In this document: piece by piece, positions 7,944-17,116 of the stretch | Layout of the letters: each line of letters starts with the position of its first letter | How positions within the stretch are numbered: position 1 is the first letter of the stretch | NCBI GenBank assembly: GCA_963740675.1 | Contig: CAVUFS010000007.1 | Coordinates: 529,785 to 593,784, forward strand | Source of the DNA: CAIKMD01 sp963740675 | GTDB taxonomy: Bacteria; Pseudomonadota; Alphaproteobacteria; ATCC43930; CGMCC-115725 | DNA length: 64,000 bases | Reading direction: 5' to 3' | Made by a program: the position numbers and the translations under genes | The notes under the pieces: model-generated | The model's database searches: none | What the model was told of the DNA's origin: nothing | The model's input: only the letters and a program-made list of their open reading frames with translations

Positions 7944-9164
7944 ATGAGCGACGCAAAGCAGCGGCGTGTCCTCGGCATCGGTATCGTCGGCATCGGCGGC
8001 GCCGCGGTCAACATGCTGCCGGCCTTCGCGCGCAATCCGGACTTCACCATCGTCGCGGCCGCGGATATCGACGCGGACGTCCTGGCGCGGTTCGCGCACG
8101 ATTATCCCGGCGCCGCCACCTTCCGCTCGGTCGCCGAGCTGTGCGCCTGCCCCGCCGTCGATCTGGTTTATATCGGCACGCCGACGCGTCTCCATGCCGA
8201 GCATGCCGGCACCGCTTTAGCGGCGAAGAAGCATGTCCTGATCGAAAAGCCGATGGCCGTTACGCTGGCCGAAGCGGACGCGATGATCGCCGCGGCGGAG
8301 CGGCACGGCGTGCTGCTCGGCGTCAACGTCAAGCACAGCTTCGAGCCGCGCGTGTTGAAGCTGCGCGCGCTCGCGCAATCGGGCGAGCTCGGGCGGCTGC
8401 GCATGATCCATAGCTGGCGCTATGTCGATTGGCTTTATCGCCCGCGCACGCGCGACGAACTCGCGCCCGGCTGGGGCGCGGGCATCCTCTGGCGGCAGGG
8501 ACCGCATCATTTCGACTTCCTGCGCACGATTGGCGGCGGGCTGCTGCGGAGCGTGCGCGGCAATTGCCATATCCTCGATCCGGCGCGACGCGTCACCGGC
8601 GCCTACACCGCCTATCTCGAATTCGCAGACGGGCTGGTCTGCACCGCAGTGTGCAGCGGCTACGATCATTTCAATTCACGCGACTATGTGCGCGGCTTCC
8701 GCGGCGACCTGCCATTCGCCGCCGCTGGCCAGCATGCGCGCGCGCGGCGCACGCTCGAAGCCCATGCCGCCGATCCGAATTGGGAAGACACCGCGGCGGC
8801 CGGCGAGCGTTATGGCGGCGCGAGCGATGATCGTACGGCAGCGGACATCAACGCGTTATCGAGCGGTTGGCTTTTGAGCGGGCCGCTCGTCGCGAGCTTC
8901 GAGCGCGCGGACGTACGCTTCTCGGCCGCCGGGCTCATCATCGATGGCGACCGCGAACAATCGGAGATCCCGCTCAAGCATCAAGGAGACGGGCGTGACG
9001 GCAGGCTAAAGACCTTTCATCGCGCCATTGTCGAAGGCGCGGCTTTGCCCGCCGACGGGCGCTGGGGCAAGGCCACGCAGGAAGTGCTGGTGGCGCTCGA
9101 GCGCTCCGCCGAAACGCATGAAGAAGTACCCCTGACCCATCAAACGCCGTTCATCGGCGGCTGA
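7944..9164 (+). CDS. Gfo/Idh/MocA-family NAD(P)-dependent dehydrogenase
   Basis: 406 residues. The N-terminal Rossmann fold starts with GIVGIGGAAVNMLPAF (about residues 13-28), and the conserved EKPMA motif around residues 99-103 supplies the catalytic-site Lys. A beta-sheet substrate domain follows. It is the first gene of a plus-strand operon with a Rieske oxygenase 32 bases downstream. Phthalate 4,5-cis-dihydrodiol dehydrogenases belong to this superfamily and are encoded beside phthalate dioxygenase, so oxidation of a cis-dihydrodiol is the best guess. A sugar or inositol dehydrogenase is the alternative. No frameshift is seen. Confidence 0.85.
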   Translation: MSDAKQRRVLGIGIVGIGGAAVNMLPAFARNPDFTIVAAADIDADVLARFAHDYPGAATFRSVAELCACPAVDLVYIGTPTRLHAEHAGTALAAKKHVLIEKPMAVTLAEADAMIAAAERHGVLLGVNVKHSFEPRVLKLRALAQSGELGRLRMIHSWRYVDWLYRPRTRDELAPGWGAGILWRQGPHHFDFLRTIGGGLLRSVRGNCHILDPARRVTGAYTAYLEFADGLVCTAVCSGYDHFNSRDYVRGFRGDLPFAAAGQHARARRTLEAHAADPNWEDTAAAGERYGGASDDRTAADINALSSGWLLSGPLVASFERADVRFSAAGLIIDGDREQSEIPLKHQGDGRDGRLKTFHRAIVEGAALPADGRWGKATQEVLVALERSAETHEEVPLTHQTPFIGG

Positions 9165-9196
9165 ACCGTATTACCCGCGATCGAGGAGAAGTCGTC

Positions 9197-10444
9197 ATGC
9201 TGACCAAGGAACAAAACGAGCGGCTGACCCGTGTCGGCGCCGGCACGCCGATGGGCGATTTGCTGCGCCGTTACTGGCACCCGATCGCGGCGGTCGCACA
9301 GATGAAGGATCGCGACACGTTGCCGATCCGCCTCTTCGGCGAGGATCTCGTGCTCTATCGGGATCTGTCGGGCACCTACGGCCTCCTCGAAGCGCGCTGC
9401 CCGCACCGCTCGATGTCGCTGGTCTACGGCATTCCCGAGCAATGCGGCTTGCGCTGCCCCTATCACGGCTGGACCTTCGACGAGAACGGCGCTTGCGTCG
9501 AGCAGCCTTACGAAGAGACCGAAGACCCCGAGGCCCGCTTCAAGGACAAGGTGACGACCAAGGCCTATGAGGTCGCGGTCCTGGGCGGCATGATCTTCGG
9601 CTATCTCGGACCGAAGCCGGTGCCGGTCCTGCCGAAATGGGACCTCTTCGTCATGGAAGATTGTGTGCGCGATATCGGCTTCGCGATCGTGCCCTGCAAT
9701 TTTCTGCAGATCATGGAGAACTCGCTCGATCCCGTGCATGTCGAGTGGCTGCATCGCTACATGCGCAATTACGTGCTGGGCAAGCTCGGCAAGCATGAGA
9801 AGCAACGCCCCGTCGAGAAGCATGCCAAGGTCGGCTTCGATGAATTCGAATACGGGATCACGAAGCGGCGCATCCTTCAAGGCAATAGCGAAGCCAATGA
9901 CGATTGGGCGATCGGCCATCCGGTCGTCTTTCCGAACTACCTCAAGACCGGCAACACCTTCCAGATCCGCGTTCCGATCGACGATGAGAAAACCGCCTAT
10001 TGGTGGTATCGCTGCTTCACCAAAGAATCGGGCGTGACGATCGAGCCGCAAGCGGATGAAGACATCCCGATGTACACGACGCCGGTGCCGCAGCTCGACC
10101 CGTCGGGAAAGCCTCAATGGGACGTGCTCGACAACAACAGCGGCCAGGACCTTGTCGCGTGGATCACACAGGGCGCGATCACTGACCGCACCAAGGAGAC
10201 GCTGGGCCGCTCCGACCGCGGTGTCATCCTTTATCGCAAGCAACTCGAAGAGGGGCTGCAAGCCGTGGCAGACGGCAAGGACCCGCGCAACGTCTTCCGC
10301 GATCCTGCGATGGGAAAGATTGACTTGCCGGTCGAGAAAATCTTCCTCAACATCAAGACCAACATCGTCAACGGCGATCGCACCGGGAACACGGCGAAAT
10401 ACAGCCCGATCCTGAAAAAGATGGACGCCGCCGCGGCGGAATAG
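9197..10444 (+). CDS. Rieske non-haem iron oxygenase, alpha subunit (phthalate dioxygenase-like)
   Basis: 415 residues. The Rieske [2Fe-2S] site is C68-x-H70 and C87-x2-H90 (CPHRS...CPYHGW). The mononuclear iron site is D178, H181 and H186 in the family motif DPVHVEWLH. Length and the C-terminal SDRGVILYRKQLEEG region resemble single-component (alpha3-type) oxygenases such as phthalate 4,5-dioxygenase. A reductase partner is not encoded here and must come from elsewhere. A strong GAGGAG precedes the ATG. The gene follows the dehydrogenase and precedes the TctC/TctAB transporter, which together suggest uptake and hydroxylation of an aromatic carboxylate. The substrate is inferred. Confidence 0.88.
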   Translation: MLTKEQNERLTRVGAGTPMGDLLRRYWHPIAAVAQMKDRDTLPIRLFGEDLVLYRDLSGTYGLLEARCPHRSMSLVYGIPEQCGLRCPYHGWTFDENGACVEQPYEETEDPEARFKDKVTTKAYEVAVLGGMIFGYLGPKPVPVLPKWDLFVMEDCVRDIGFAIVPCNFLQIMENSLDPVHVEWLHRYMRNYVLGKLGKHEKQRPVEKHAKVGFDEFEYGITKRRILQGNSEANDDWAIGHPVVFPNYLKTGNTFQIRVPIDDEKTAYWWYRCFTKESGVTIEPQADEDIPMYTTPVPQLDPSGKPQWDVLDNNSGQDLVAWITQGAITDRTKETLGRSDRGVILYRKQLEEGLQAVADGKDPRNVFRDPAMGKIDLPVEKIFLNIKTNIVNGDRTGNTAKYSPILKKMDAAAAE

Positions 10445-10474
10445 CCGCACACGGGGTGCAAGCATAGGGAGGCC

Positions 10475-11576
10475 ATGATGAGAGGAGCGCGGCTCTTCGT
10501 CTGGGCGGCGATGGCGGTTCTGGCCGGCATTGGGATATGTGCAAGCGCCCGCGCCGCCGACATCGACCCCGCGACTTACTTCAAGGGCAAGACGATCACC
10601 ATGGTCGTCGATTTCAAGCCGGGCGGCGGGACCGACGTGCAAGCGCGCTATTTCGCGGCGCGTTTCGGCAAGTTCATTCCCGGCGAGCCACGCATCGTCG
10701 TGACCAACCTGTTCCCGATTCCGGCGGGACGCAATTTCGTCTGGAGCGCCAAGCCCGACGGGCTCTCGATCTCGTTCCTCGCAGCGGCCGATGTTGGCAC
10801 CGAGCTCATCGATCCGACGGCGCAGTTCGAGAGCAACAAATTCAACTATATCGGCTCGCACACTGCGCGCGATTTGATCCTCTATGTCCGCAATACCGTG
10901 CCCTATGCGACGCTGCACGATTCGCATGACGGCAAGGTGCCGATCAGCATCGCGCTGCCGATCTCGCGGCCGGAAGATCTCTCGGGCATCGGCCTCGCGA
11001 CGGCCTTGCTGTCTCTGTGGTTCGATGCGCCGCTTGAAGATCACGCCGATCGCCCAGACCGGATCGAGCGACACGCTGCTGATGCTCGAGCGCGGCGACA
11101 TCAATGGCTGGGTCGGCGGCGCGCAATGGTACGTGCTGCCGAAGCTGCGTCCCGGCTGGCTAAAGAGCGGCTATCTCAAGCCGATCGCCGATATGGGCAA
11201 TCCCGATACCGAGCCACACGCCAATGCCGAGATGAGCCTTTCGCTTCCGAACGCGATCACCTGGCTCAACGACGACCAGAAGAAAATCTGGCGCGCCTTG
11301 GTCATATCGCAGGTCCTGACCGGCAAGGCACTCGCGACCTCACCGAACACGCCGCCTGCCGTCGTGAAGATTTTGCGCGATGCCTATGTCGCGGCGTTCA
11401 AGGATCCGGATTTCGTCACCGGCGTCGAGAAGATCCAGCAGGAGCCGATCGACGTCATCCCCGGCGACAAGCTGCAGGACATGGTCGAGACCTCGCTCGC
11501 CGAATTCAAAGCAGGGCTTCCCGAATACAAAGCGCTGCAGAAGCAAATCTTCGAGCGCTACGTGAAAGGGCTGTAG
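10475..11576 (+). CDS. TctC-family (TTT) periplasmic substrate-binding protein, frameshifted
   Basis: A signal peptide (residues 1-28, cleaved near ARA-AD) precedes a Bug/TctC-type receptor with the family start KTITMVVDFKPGGGTD. Reading frame 10475 carries the first ~187 residues through LSLWFDAPL. The rest (KITPIAQTGSSDTLLML... to VKGL at 11576) is in the next frame. One extra base near 11031-11036 (CGCCGCTTGAAG) explains the break. If corrected, it is a normal ~366-residue receptor. It would bind a carboxylate and deliver it to the TctA-TctB permease encoded 6 bases downstream. A real pseudogene is possible, but the other genes of the operon are intact. Confidence 0.8.
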
Positions 11577-11582
11577 CGCGCA

Positions 11583-13571
11583 ATGGAAGGGATCCTGGCC
11601 GGGCTCGCTTGGCTCGGAACCTCGACCTACTGGCTCGCGTTTTTCGCCGCGGTGCTCATGGCCGCCGCGGCCGGGCTGGTGCCCGGTCTTTCGGCGACAT
11701 TGCTGATGGCGCTCGCCGTTCCGTTCATCGTCTTCAACATCCAGGACCCGGTCATCGGCATCGTCATGCTGGCGACGATCACCGCGGTTGAGGAAATCCT
11801 CGACGTGCTGCCGATCGTCGCGCTCGGCTATCCCGGCGTCGGGCAGGTGACGTTCCTCGAAGCGCGGCCGCTGGTGGCGCGCGGCTATGCGGCGCGTACC
11901 CTCGGCTTCATCTATGTCGTCGCCGCTTGCGGCGGGCTCATCGGCGCCATCGCTCTGTTGCTCATCATCCCGATCATCAAGCCTTTCATCCTGCAATTCA
12001 GCTTCGCCGAGATCGGCGCGATCGGCATCTTCGGCGTCGCCATGGTCGGCGCGCTGAGCCGTGGCGCGATGATCAAAGGCATCGCTTCCGGCGCTTTCGG
12101 CATGCTGCTGAGCACGGTGGGGCTGAGCGTCTTCACCGGCGAGGCGCGTTACACTTTTGGCCAGCTCGAATTCCAGGAAGGGCTGCCGTTGATCGCGACA
12201 GTGGTCGGACTCTTCGCGCTGCCGGAGATGGCCGATCTGCTGATGACACGGCAGACCGTGTCCTCGGCCGACGCCACTTTCGGCACGCGCGAAGTCTTCA
12301 AGGGCGCCCGCATTGCGCTCAAATACTGGCGCCTCATCATCCGCCACTCGCTGCTCGGCGTGTTTCTGGGCGCGATCCCCGGCATCGGCGCCCGCGTCGT
12401 CTCGTGGCTGTCCTATGGCATCGGCATTTCGCTGACCAAGAACCGGCGCCAATTCGGCCGCGGCTCCTATCGCGGTCTGGTGTTTTCGGAAGCCGTGCAA
12501 AGCTCGAAAGAAGGTGGCCACGCCATCCCGACTCTCGCCCTCGGCGTGCCGGCCGGTCAGGCCTGGGTCTTCGTGCTGGTGGCGATGATCGCTTACGGTG
12601 TCTCGCCCGGGCCGCAATTCCTATCGCAGCATACCGACATCGTCGTGCTCATTGTCGTCAGCCTGGTGCTGGGCAACGCGATGCTGGCGACCATCGGCAT
12701 GCTGTGGTCGGGGCGCTTGGCAAAACTCTCCCGGCTCCCCTATCCGATGCTGTGCGCCGTGATCGTGCCGCTCGCCATCCTCTCGGCGTTCCAGGAGACA
12801 CGGCATTGGACCGCGGTGCCGATCGTGCTGACCTTCGCCGGAATCGGCTTCGTGATGAAATATTTCCGCTGGCCGCGGCCGCCGCTGGTGCTGGGGTTCA
12901 TCCTCGGCAAGATCGTCGAGCAGAACATGCTGACCGCGATCTCGCTTTACGGCGTGGTCGGCGTGCTGGAGCGGCCGCTCACCATCGGTCTTATCGTCAG
13001 CGCCGTATTCATCGCGGTCTTCCTCACCCGCATCGGCAATTCGGCGATGCAGCAGGCGGGCGTCCAAAGCAAGAGCGAGCATCAGCCGTGGCGTTGGCGT
13101 CCCGACAATTACGTCGCGTTGTTCTTCGTGGCTGTCGGCGCGTTCTTCGTCGTCGGCGCACTCCACTTCCGCCTCGCAGCGCGGACCTTCCCGATGGCTC
13201 TCGGCATCCTTCTGGTGCTGCTTTCGCTCGTGCAATTCGTCCGGAACGGCTGGCAGCAGGGCGAGGCCGACGTGCTCGATATCGGCATGATGAGCAAAGG
13301 CATGGCGACGACGCGCCAAACCGCGCCGATCATCCTCGGCCTCATCGCCATGTTCCTGGTGATCGCCGCCGCGATCGGCCTGCAATACGGCGCGATCGCT
13401 TTCGCGGCGGCGACGCCGATCGCACTCGGCGCCGGCAAGCGACCCTGGCTGTCGGGTCTCGTCACCGGCGCGATCATGGCCGCGGTGGTGATCGGCCTTT
13501 TCGATCAGATGCTCAACGTCATGTGGCCGGACCCGTTGGTCCTGTCCTGGGTTCAGGGCTCGCTGTTCTGA
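11583..13571 (+). CDS. tripartite tricarboxylate transporter permease, TctA-TctB fusion
   Basis: 662 residues, longer than the ~500 of TctA. Residues 1-500 are TctA, with many membrane helices and the Gly/Pro signatures LVPGLSATLLMALAVP and AIPGIGARVVSW. After a short hydrophilic linker (KSEHQPWRWRPDNY) comes a ~150-residue, four-helix TctB-like domain. Together with TctC this gives a secondary transporter for a carboxylate driven by an ion gradient. It is the last gene of the operon and is followed by a strong bidirectional terminator. Confidence 0.9.
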   Translation: MEGILAGLAWLGTSTYWLAFFAAVLMAAAAGLVPGLSATLLMALAVPFIVFNIQDPVIGIVMLATITAVEEILDVLPIVALGYPGVGQVTFLEARPLVARGYAARTLGFIYVVAACGGLIGAIALLLIIPIIKPFILQFSFAEIGAIGIFGVAMVGALSRGAMIKGIASGAFGMLLSTVGLSVFTGEARYTFGQLEFQEGLPLIATVVGLFALPEMADLLMTRQTVSSADATFGTREVFKGARIALKYWRLIIRHSLLGVFLGAIPGIGARVVSWLSYGIGISLTKNRRQFGRGSYRGLVFSEAVQSSKEGGHAIPTLALGVPAGQAWVFVLVAMIAYGVSPGPQFLSQHTDIVVLIVVSLVLGNAMLATIGMLWSGRLAKLSRLPYPMLCAVIVPLAILSAFQETRHWTAVPIVLTFAGIGFVMKYFRWPRPPLVLGFILGKIVEQNMLTAISLYGVVGVLERPLTIGLIVSAVFIAVFLTRIGNSAMQQAGVQSKSEHQPWRWRPDNYVALFFVAVGAFFVVGALHFRLAARTFPMALGILLVLLSLVQFVRNGWQQGEADVLDIGMMSKGMATTRQTAPIILGLIAMFLVIAAAIGLQYGAIAFAAATPIALGAGKRPWLSGLVTGAIMAAVVIGLFDQMLNVMWPDPLVLSWVQGSLF

Positions 13572-13581
13572 CGCAAAGCGA

Positions 13582-13606
13582 AAGGGCGCGAGTGTCTCGC
13601 GCCCTT
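13582..13606. terminator. bidirectional terminator between tctAB and infC
   Basis: A perfect 11-bp stem, AAGGGCGCGAG (13582-13592), loop TGT, CTCGCGCCCTT (13596-13606). It lies between the convergent tctAB (stop 13571) and infC (stop 13633) genes. T-rich flanks are short on both sides, but the stem is strong. It would separate the infC transcript from the inserted island. Confidence 0.75.
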
Positions 13607-13632
13607 GTCTCAATCAAACGTTTGGCGGCACC

Positions 13633-14172
13633 CTATTTGGGCGACATCACCATCGTCATCTGCCGGCCTTCCATGCGCGGATAGGCTTCGATCTTGGCGA
13701 TCGCATCGAGATCGTCTTTGACGCGCATCAGCACGTTCATGCCGAGTTCTTGATGCGCCAGCTCGCGGCCGCGGAAGCGCATGGTGACTTTCACCTTGTC
13801 GCCTTCCTCGATGAAGCTTTTCATCGAGCGCATCTTCACGTCGTAATCGTGATCGTCGATCGACGGCCGGAGCTTGATCTCCTTGACCTCGATGACCTTC
13901 TGTTTCTTGCGCGCTTCGTTCTTGCGCTTCTGTTCTTCGTATTTGAATTTGCCGAAATCGAGGATCTTGCAGACCGGCGGATCGGCATTGGGCGACACCT
14001 CGACCAGGTCGAGGCCGGCATCCATGGCGCGGGCAAGAGCTTCGTTACGGGGAACTACCCCGAGCATCTCACCTCGTTCGTCGACGAGGCGGACACGGGG
14101 AACATTGATCTCATCGTTGATGCGCGGTCCGTCGTTGCGGGGCGGCGGTGGCGCTTGCGTTGGGCGGGGTAT
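13633..14172 (-). CDS. infC: translation initiation factor IF-3, AUA start codon
   Basis: 179 residues when started at the ATA at 14172-14170, which is 7 bases after AAGGAG (14185-14180). This restores the conserved N-terminal sequence RINDEINVPRVRLVDERGEM that an ATG start at 14067 would delete. No ATG, GTG or TTG lies in frame between the thrS stop and the conserved region. IF-3 rejects non-canonical start codons, and infC in enterobacteria uses AUU for autoregulation; AUA here would serve the same purpose. The thrS stop TAA overlaps the ribosome-binding site, so the two genes are probably translationally coupled. Confidence 0.95.
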   Translation of the reverse strand: MPRPTQAPPPPRNDGPRINDEINVPRVRLVDERGEMLGVVPRNEALARAMDAGLDLVEVSPNADPPVCKILDFGKFKYEEQKRKNEARKKQKVIEVKEIKLRPSIDDHDYDVKMRSMKSFIEEGDKVKVTMRFRGRELAHQELGMNVLMRVKDDLDAIAKIEAYPRMEGRQMTMVMSPK

Positions 14173-14183
14173 GCGGCGACTCC

Positions 14184-16148
14184 TTAATTTGTTGCAGCAG
14201 GTCCGGCCGCCTCGGAAGGCGGACGGGCCTCAGTAGTCAATCTAGCGATGGCTTGGCCGAGTTCAAGAATTTCCTGATCTTTCGCACCCAAACGGCGGAT
14301 TGCCACCGTCTTGTTCTCGGCCTCGCGTTTACCAACCACGAGCAGCGCCGGCACTTTGGCTAGGCTGTGCTCGCGCACCTTGTAGTTGATCTTTTCGTTG
14401 GTGAGGTCGACGCGAGCGCGGAGCCCTGCGGCCTCGCAGGCAGCACGCACCTCCTCGGCATAGGAATTGGCCTCATCCGTGATCGTCGCTACCACCGCTT
14501 GAACCGGCGCGAGCCAGAGCGGGAAGCGGCCGGCATATTCCTCGATCAGGATGGCGATAAACCGCTCCAGCGAGCCGAGAATGGCGCGGTGCAGCATGAC
14601 CGGCCGATGGCGCTGCCCATCCTCGCCGATGTAATGGGCATCGAGCCGTTCCGGCATGACGAAATCGACCTGCAGCGTGCCGCATTGCCAGTCGCGGCCG
14701 AGCGCGTCGCGCAGCACGAATTCCAGCTTCGGCCCGTAGAACGCGCCTTCGCCGGGATTCATCGTGTAGGGCAGCCCGGCCGCCTCGATCGCGTGTCTCA
14801 GCGCGCCTTCAGCCTTATCCCAGACCGCGTCGGTGCCGGCGCGGGTCGGCGGCCGGTCGGAGAATTTCACATGCACTTCTTGGAAGCCGAAATCGCGATA
14901 GACGCTTTGCAGCAATTCGCAGAACGCGACGCTCTCCGCCGTGATCTGGTCTTCCGTGCAGAAGATATGCGCATCGTCCTGGGTGAAGGCGCGCACGCGC
15001 ATGATGCCGTGCAGCGCGCCCGACGGCTCGTTGCGGTGGCATGAGCCGAACTCAGCCATGCGCAGCGGCAACTCGCGATAGGAATGCAGCCCCTGACGGA
15101 AGATCTGCACATGGCAGGGACAGTTCATCGGTTTCACCGCCAGGACGCGTTTGGCTTCGCTGTCCTCGATGGTGAACATATGCTCGCGGAATTTCTCCCA
15201 ATGGCCGGAGGCTTCCCAGAGCGAGCGGTCGACAAGCTGCGGCGTCCTCACTTCGACATAGCCCGCGGCTTCGATGCGCCGGCGGACATAGTTCTCGATC
15301 GTGCGATAGAGCGTCCAGCCTTTCGGGTGCCAGAACACCGCGCCAACAGCCTCTTCCTGCTGATGGAAGAGATCGAGCTCGCGGCCCAGCCGGCGATGAT
15401 CGCGCTTCTCCGCCTCTTCGAGCTGGAAGAGATATTGCTTCAGCTCTTTCTCATTCGCCCAAGCGGTGCCGTAAACGCGCTGAAGCTGCGCGTTGCGCGC
15501 ATCGCCGCGCCAATAGGCGCCGGCGACCTTCATCAGCTTGAAAGCATGGCCGAGCTTGCCGGTCGAAGGCAGATGCGGGCCGACGCAAAGATCGACGAAA
15601 TTGCCCTGGCGATAGAGGCTGATCGCCTCGTCCTTCGGGATTTCGTGGATCCATTCGGCCTTATATTTCTCGCCGAGTTCGGCGAAGAATTCGACCGCGC
15701 GATCGCGTTCCCATTCCTCGCGCGTGATCTTCTCGTCGCGATCGACGATCTCGTGCATGCGCTCTTCGATCTTCACGAGATCTTCGGGCGTGAAGGGCGT
15801 GGCGCGCGCGAAATCGTAATAGAAGCCGGTCTCGGTCGCGGGACCGAAGGTCACCTGCGTCTCGGGATAGAGTTCCTTCACCGCCTCGGCCATGACATGC
15901 GCCGCGTCGTGGCGGATGATTTCGACCGCTTCGGGCGTGTCGCGCGTCAGGATCGCGAGCTTGGTGTCGTGGTCGATCGGCCGGGTCAGGTCGCGGGCTT
16001 CGCCGTCGAGCTTTACCGCGACCGCGGCCTTGGCGAGGCCGGGGCCGATCGAGGAAGCAATTTCGCCGCCGGTGACACCGCGCGCGAAGCGGCGCACCGA
16101 GCCATCCGGCAGGGTGATAGCGATCTGGTCTTGGGAATCGGGAGCCAT
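14184..16148 (-). CDS. thrS: threonyl-tRNA synthetase
   Basis: 654 residues from the ATG at 16148 (MAPDSQDQIAITLPDGS); an upstream in-frame ATG at 16184 overlaps the preceding gene and is less likely. An N-terminal TGS domain (1-65) precedes the editing domain with HDAAHVMAEAV, the class II core with CGTLQVDFVMPERLDAHYIG, and the anticodon-binding domain. It charges tRNA-Thr and clears Ser-tRNA. It lies between a glycosyltransferase (10 bases upstream) and infC (11 bases downstream). The thrS-infC order is common in Rhodospirillales-type alphaproteobacteria. Confidence 0.98.
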   Translation of the reverse strand: MAPDSQDQIAITLPDGSVRRFARGVTGGEIASSIGPGLAKAAVAVKLDGEARDLTRPIDHDTKLAILTRDTPEAVEIIRHDAAHVMAEAVKELYPETQVTFGPATETGFYYDFARATPFTPEDLVKIEERMHEIVDRDEKITREEWERDRAVEFFAELGEKYKAEWIHEIPKDEAISLYRQGNFVDLCVGPHLPSTGKLGHAFKLMKVAGAYWRGDARNAQLQRVYGTAWANEKELKQYLFQLEEAEKRDHRRLGRELDLFHQQEEAVGAVFWHPKGWTLYRTIENYVRRRIEAAGYVEVRTPQLVDRSLWEASGHWEKFREHMFTIEDSEAKRVLAVKPMNCPCHVQIFRQGLHSYRELPLRMAEFGSCHRNEPSGALHGIMRVRAFTQDDAHIFCTEDQITAESVAFCELLQSVYRDFGFQEVHVKFSDRPPTRAGTDAVWDKAEGALRHAIEAAGLPYTMNPGEGAFYGPKLEFVLRDALGRDWQCGTLQVDFVMPERLDAHYIGEDGQRHRPVMLHRAILGSLERFIAILIEEYAGRFPLWLAPVQAVVATITDEANSYAEEVRAACEAAGLRARVDLTNEKINYKVREHSLAKVPALLVVGKREAENKTVAIRRLGAKDQEILELGQAIARLTTEARPPSEAAGPAATN

Positions 16149-16158
16149 TAACAGCGGT

Positions 16159-17116
16159 TTATCCGAAGGAAAGCGTCGCGGCAACCTCGGCCACGCCGAG
16201 TGTTGCGAGGTCGTCCCGGCGCAGGACGGTCACCCTGCCGCGCGGCTGGGTCAGTGCCGGATCGGAGGCCGCCGAATAGAGCACGGTCGCCGGGCAGCCC
16301 GCGGCGACGATCAGATGCATCGGCCCGGTGTCGTTCCCCACGGCATAACGCGCCGCCGCGCCCAACCCGACGATCTCGCCGAGATTGGTCTGGCCGGCGA
16401 GGTCGCGCGCCAGTGGGATGCCGCGCGACACGGCCCGCGTCGCCTCGGCTTCGTCGCGGCCGCCGATCACCACGGGCGTCACGCCATGCTGCGCGATGAG
16501 TGCTGCGAGCTGGGCGTAATTCTCGGCCGGCCAACGCTTATCGAGCCGGTGGGCGGCCCCGCCCGGCACCAGCAGCATGAAATCGGGCGGCAGGTTGAAG
16601 CGTGTGATATCGGCCGCTCGCCCAGGAAAGATCGGGCGGCGGCACGTCGACGATCCCGGCCATGGCGAGCTGATCCGCCTGGCGATCGAGCGTGTGCATG
16701 AAATCGCGCTGCGGATTGGCATGCGGATGCGAGGCGCCGCGCGCGATACCCGACCATTCGGGCCGCGGCCCCGGTCCCAGCAAATGGAAATAGCGGCTCG
16801 AGCGCGACGAGGTCTGCAAATCGTAGATACGCTCGAAACGCCCGTCGCGCAGGCGCCGGCGCAGCCTCACCCAGCCGGCAAAATCCAAATTGCCCGGCCG
16901 CTCGTCGATCCAGACACGATCGAAATAGGGCGACTTCTGCGCGATATCGTTGAACGGCGCCGAGGTCAGCAGCGTGATCTCGGCATCCTTGTGATGGGCG
17001 CGGATCGCCGCCGCCGGTCCCATCGCCTGAACGAAATCGCCGAGCGCGCCAAGCTTGATGACGAGGATGCGCAACGGCGGCGGCACGCCACGCGCGGATC
17101 GCGGCTCAGGCGGCAA
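16159..17116 (-). CDS. glycosyltransferase family 9 (heptosyltransferase-like), frameshifted
   Basis: The N-terminal half (17116 to about 16630) begins with the GT9 signature ILVIKLGALGDFVQAMGP and runs through DVPPPDL. The C-terminal half, in the next frame, has FMLLVPGGAAHRLDKRWP and the nucleotide-binding region YAVGNDTGPMHLIVAAGCP. One extra base around 16612-16630 breaks the gene. Corrected, it is ~320 residues, normal for ADP-heptose:LPS heptosyltransferases that build the LPS core in the cytoplasm. It overlaps the preceding GT4 gene by 11 bases, suggesting one surface-glycan unit ahead of thrS. Confidence 0.8.

Noticed and set aside
9140..11104. 654-residue open frame on the minus strand opposite the Rieske and tctC genes
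   Set aside because: Arg/Ala/His-rich composition typical of GC-rich antisense frames, no domains, and it covers two clear plus-strand genes.
13633..14067. infC starting at the ATG at 14067
   Set aside because: It would remove conserved N-terminal residues that are encoded upstream without a stop and preceded by an ideal ribosome-binding site.
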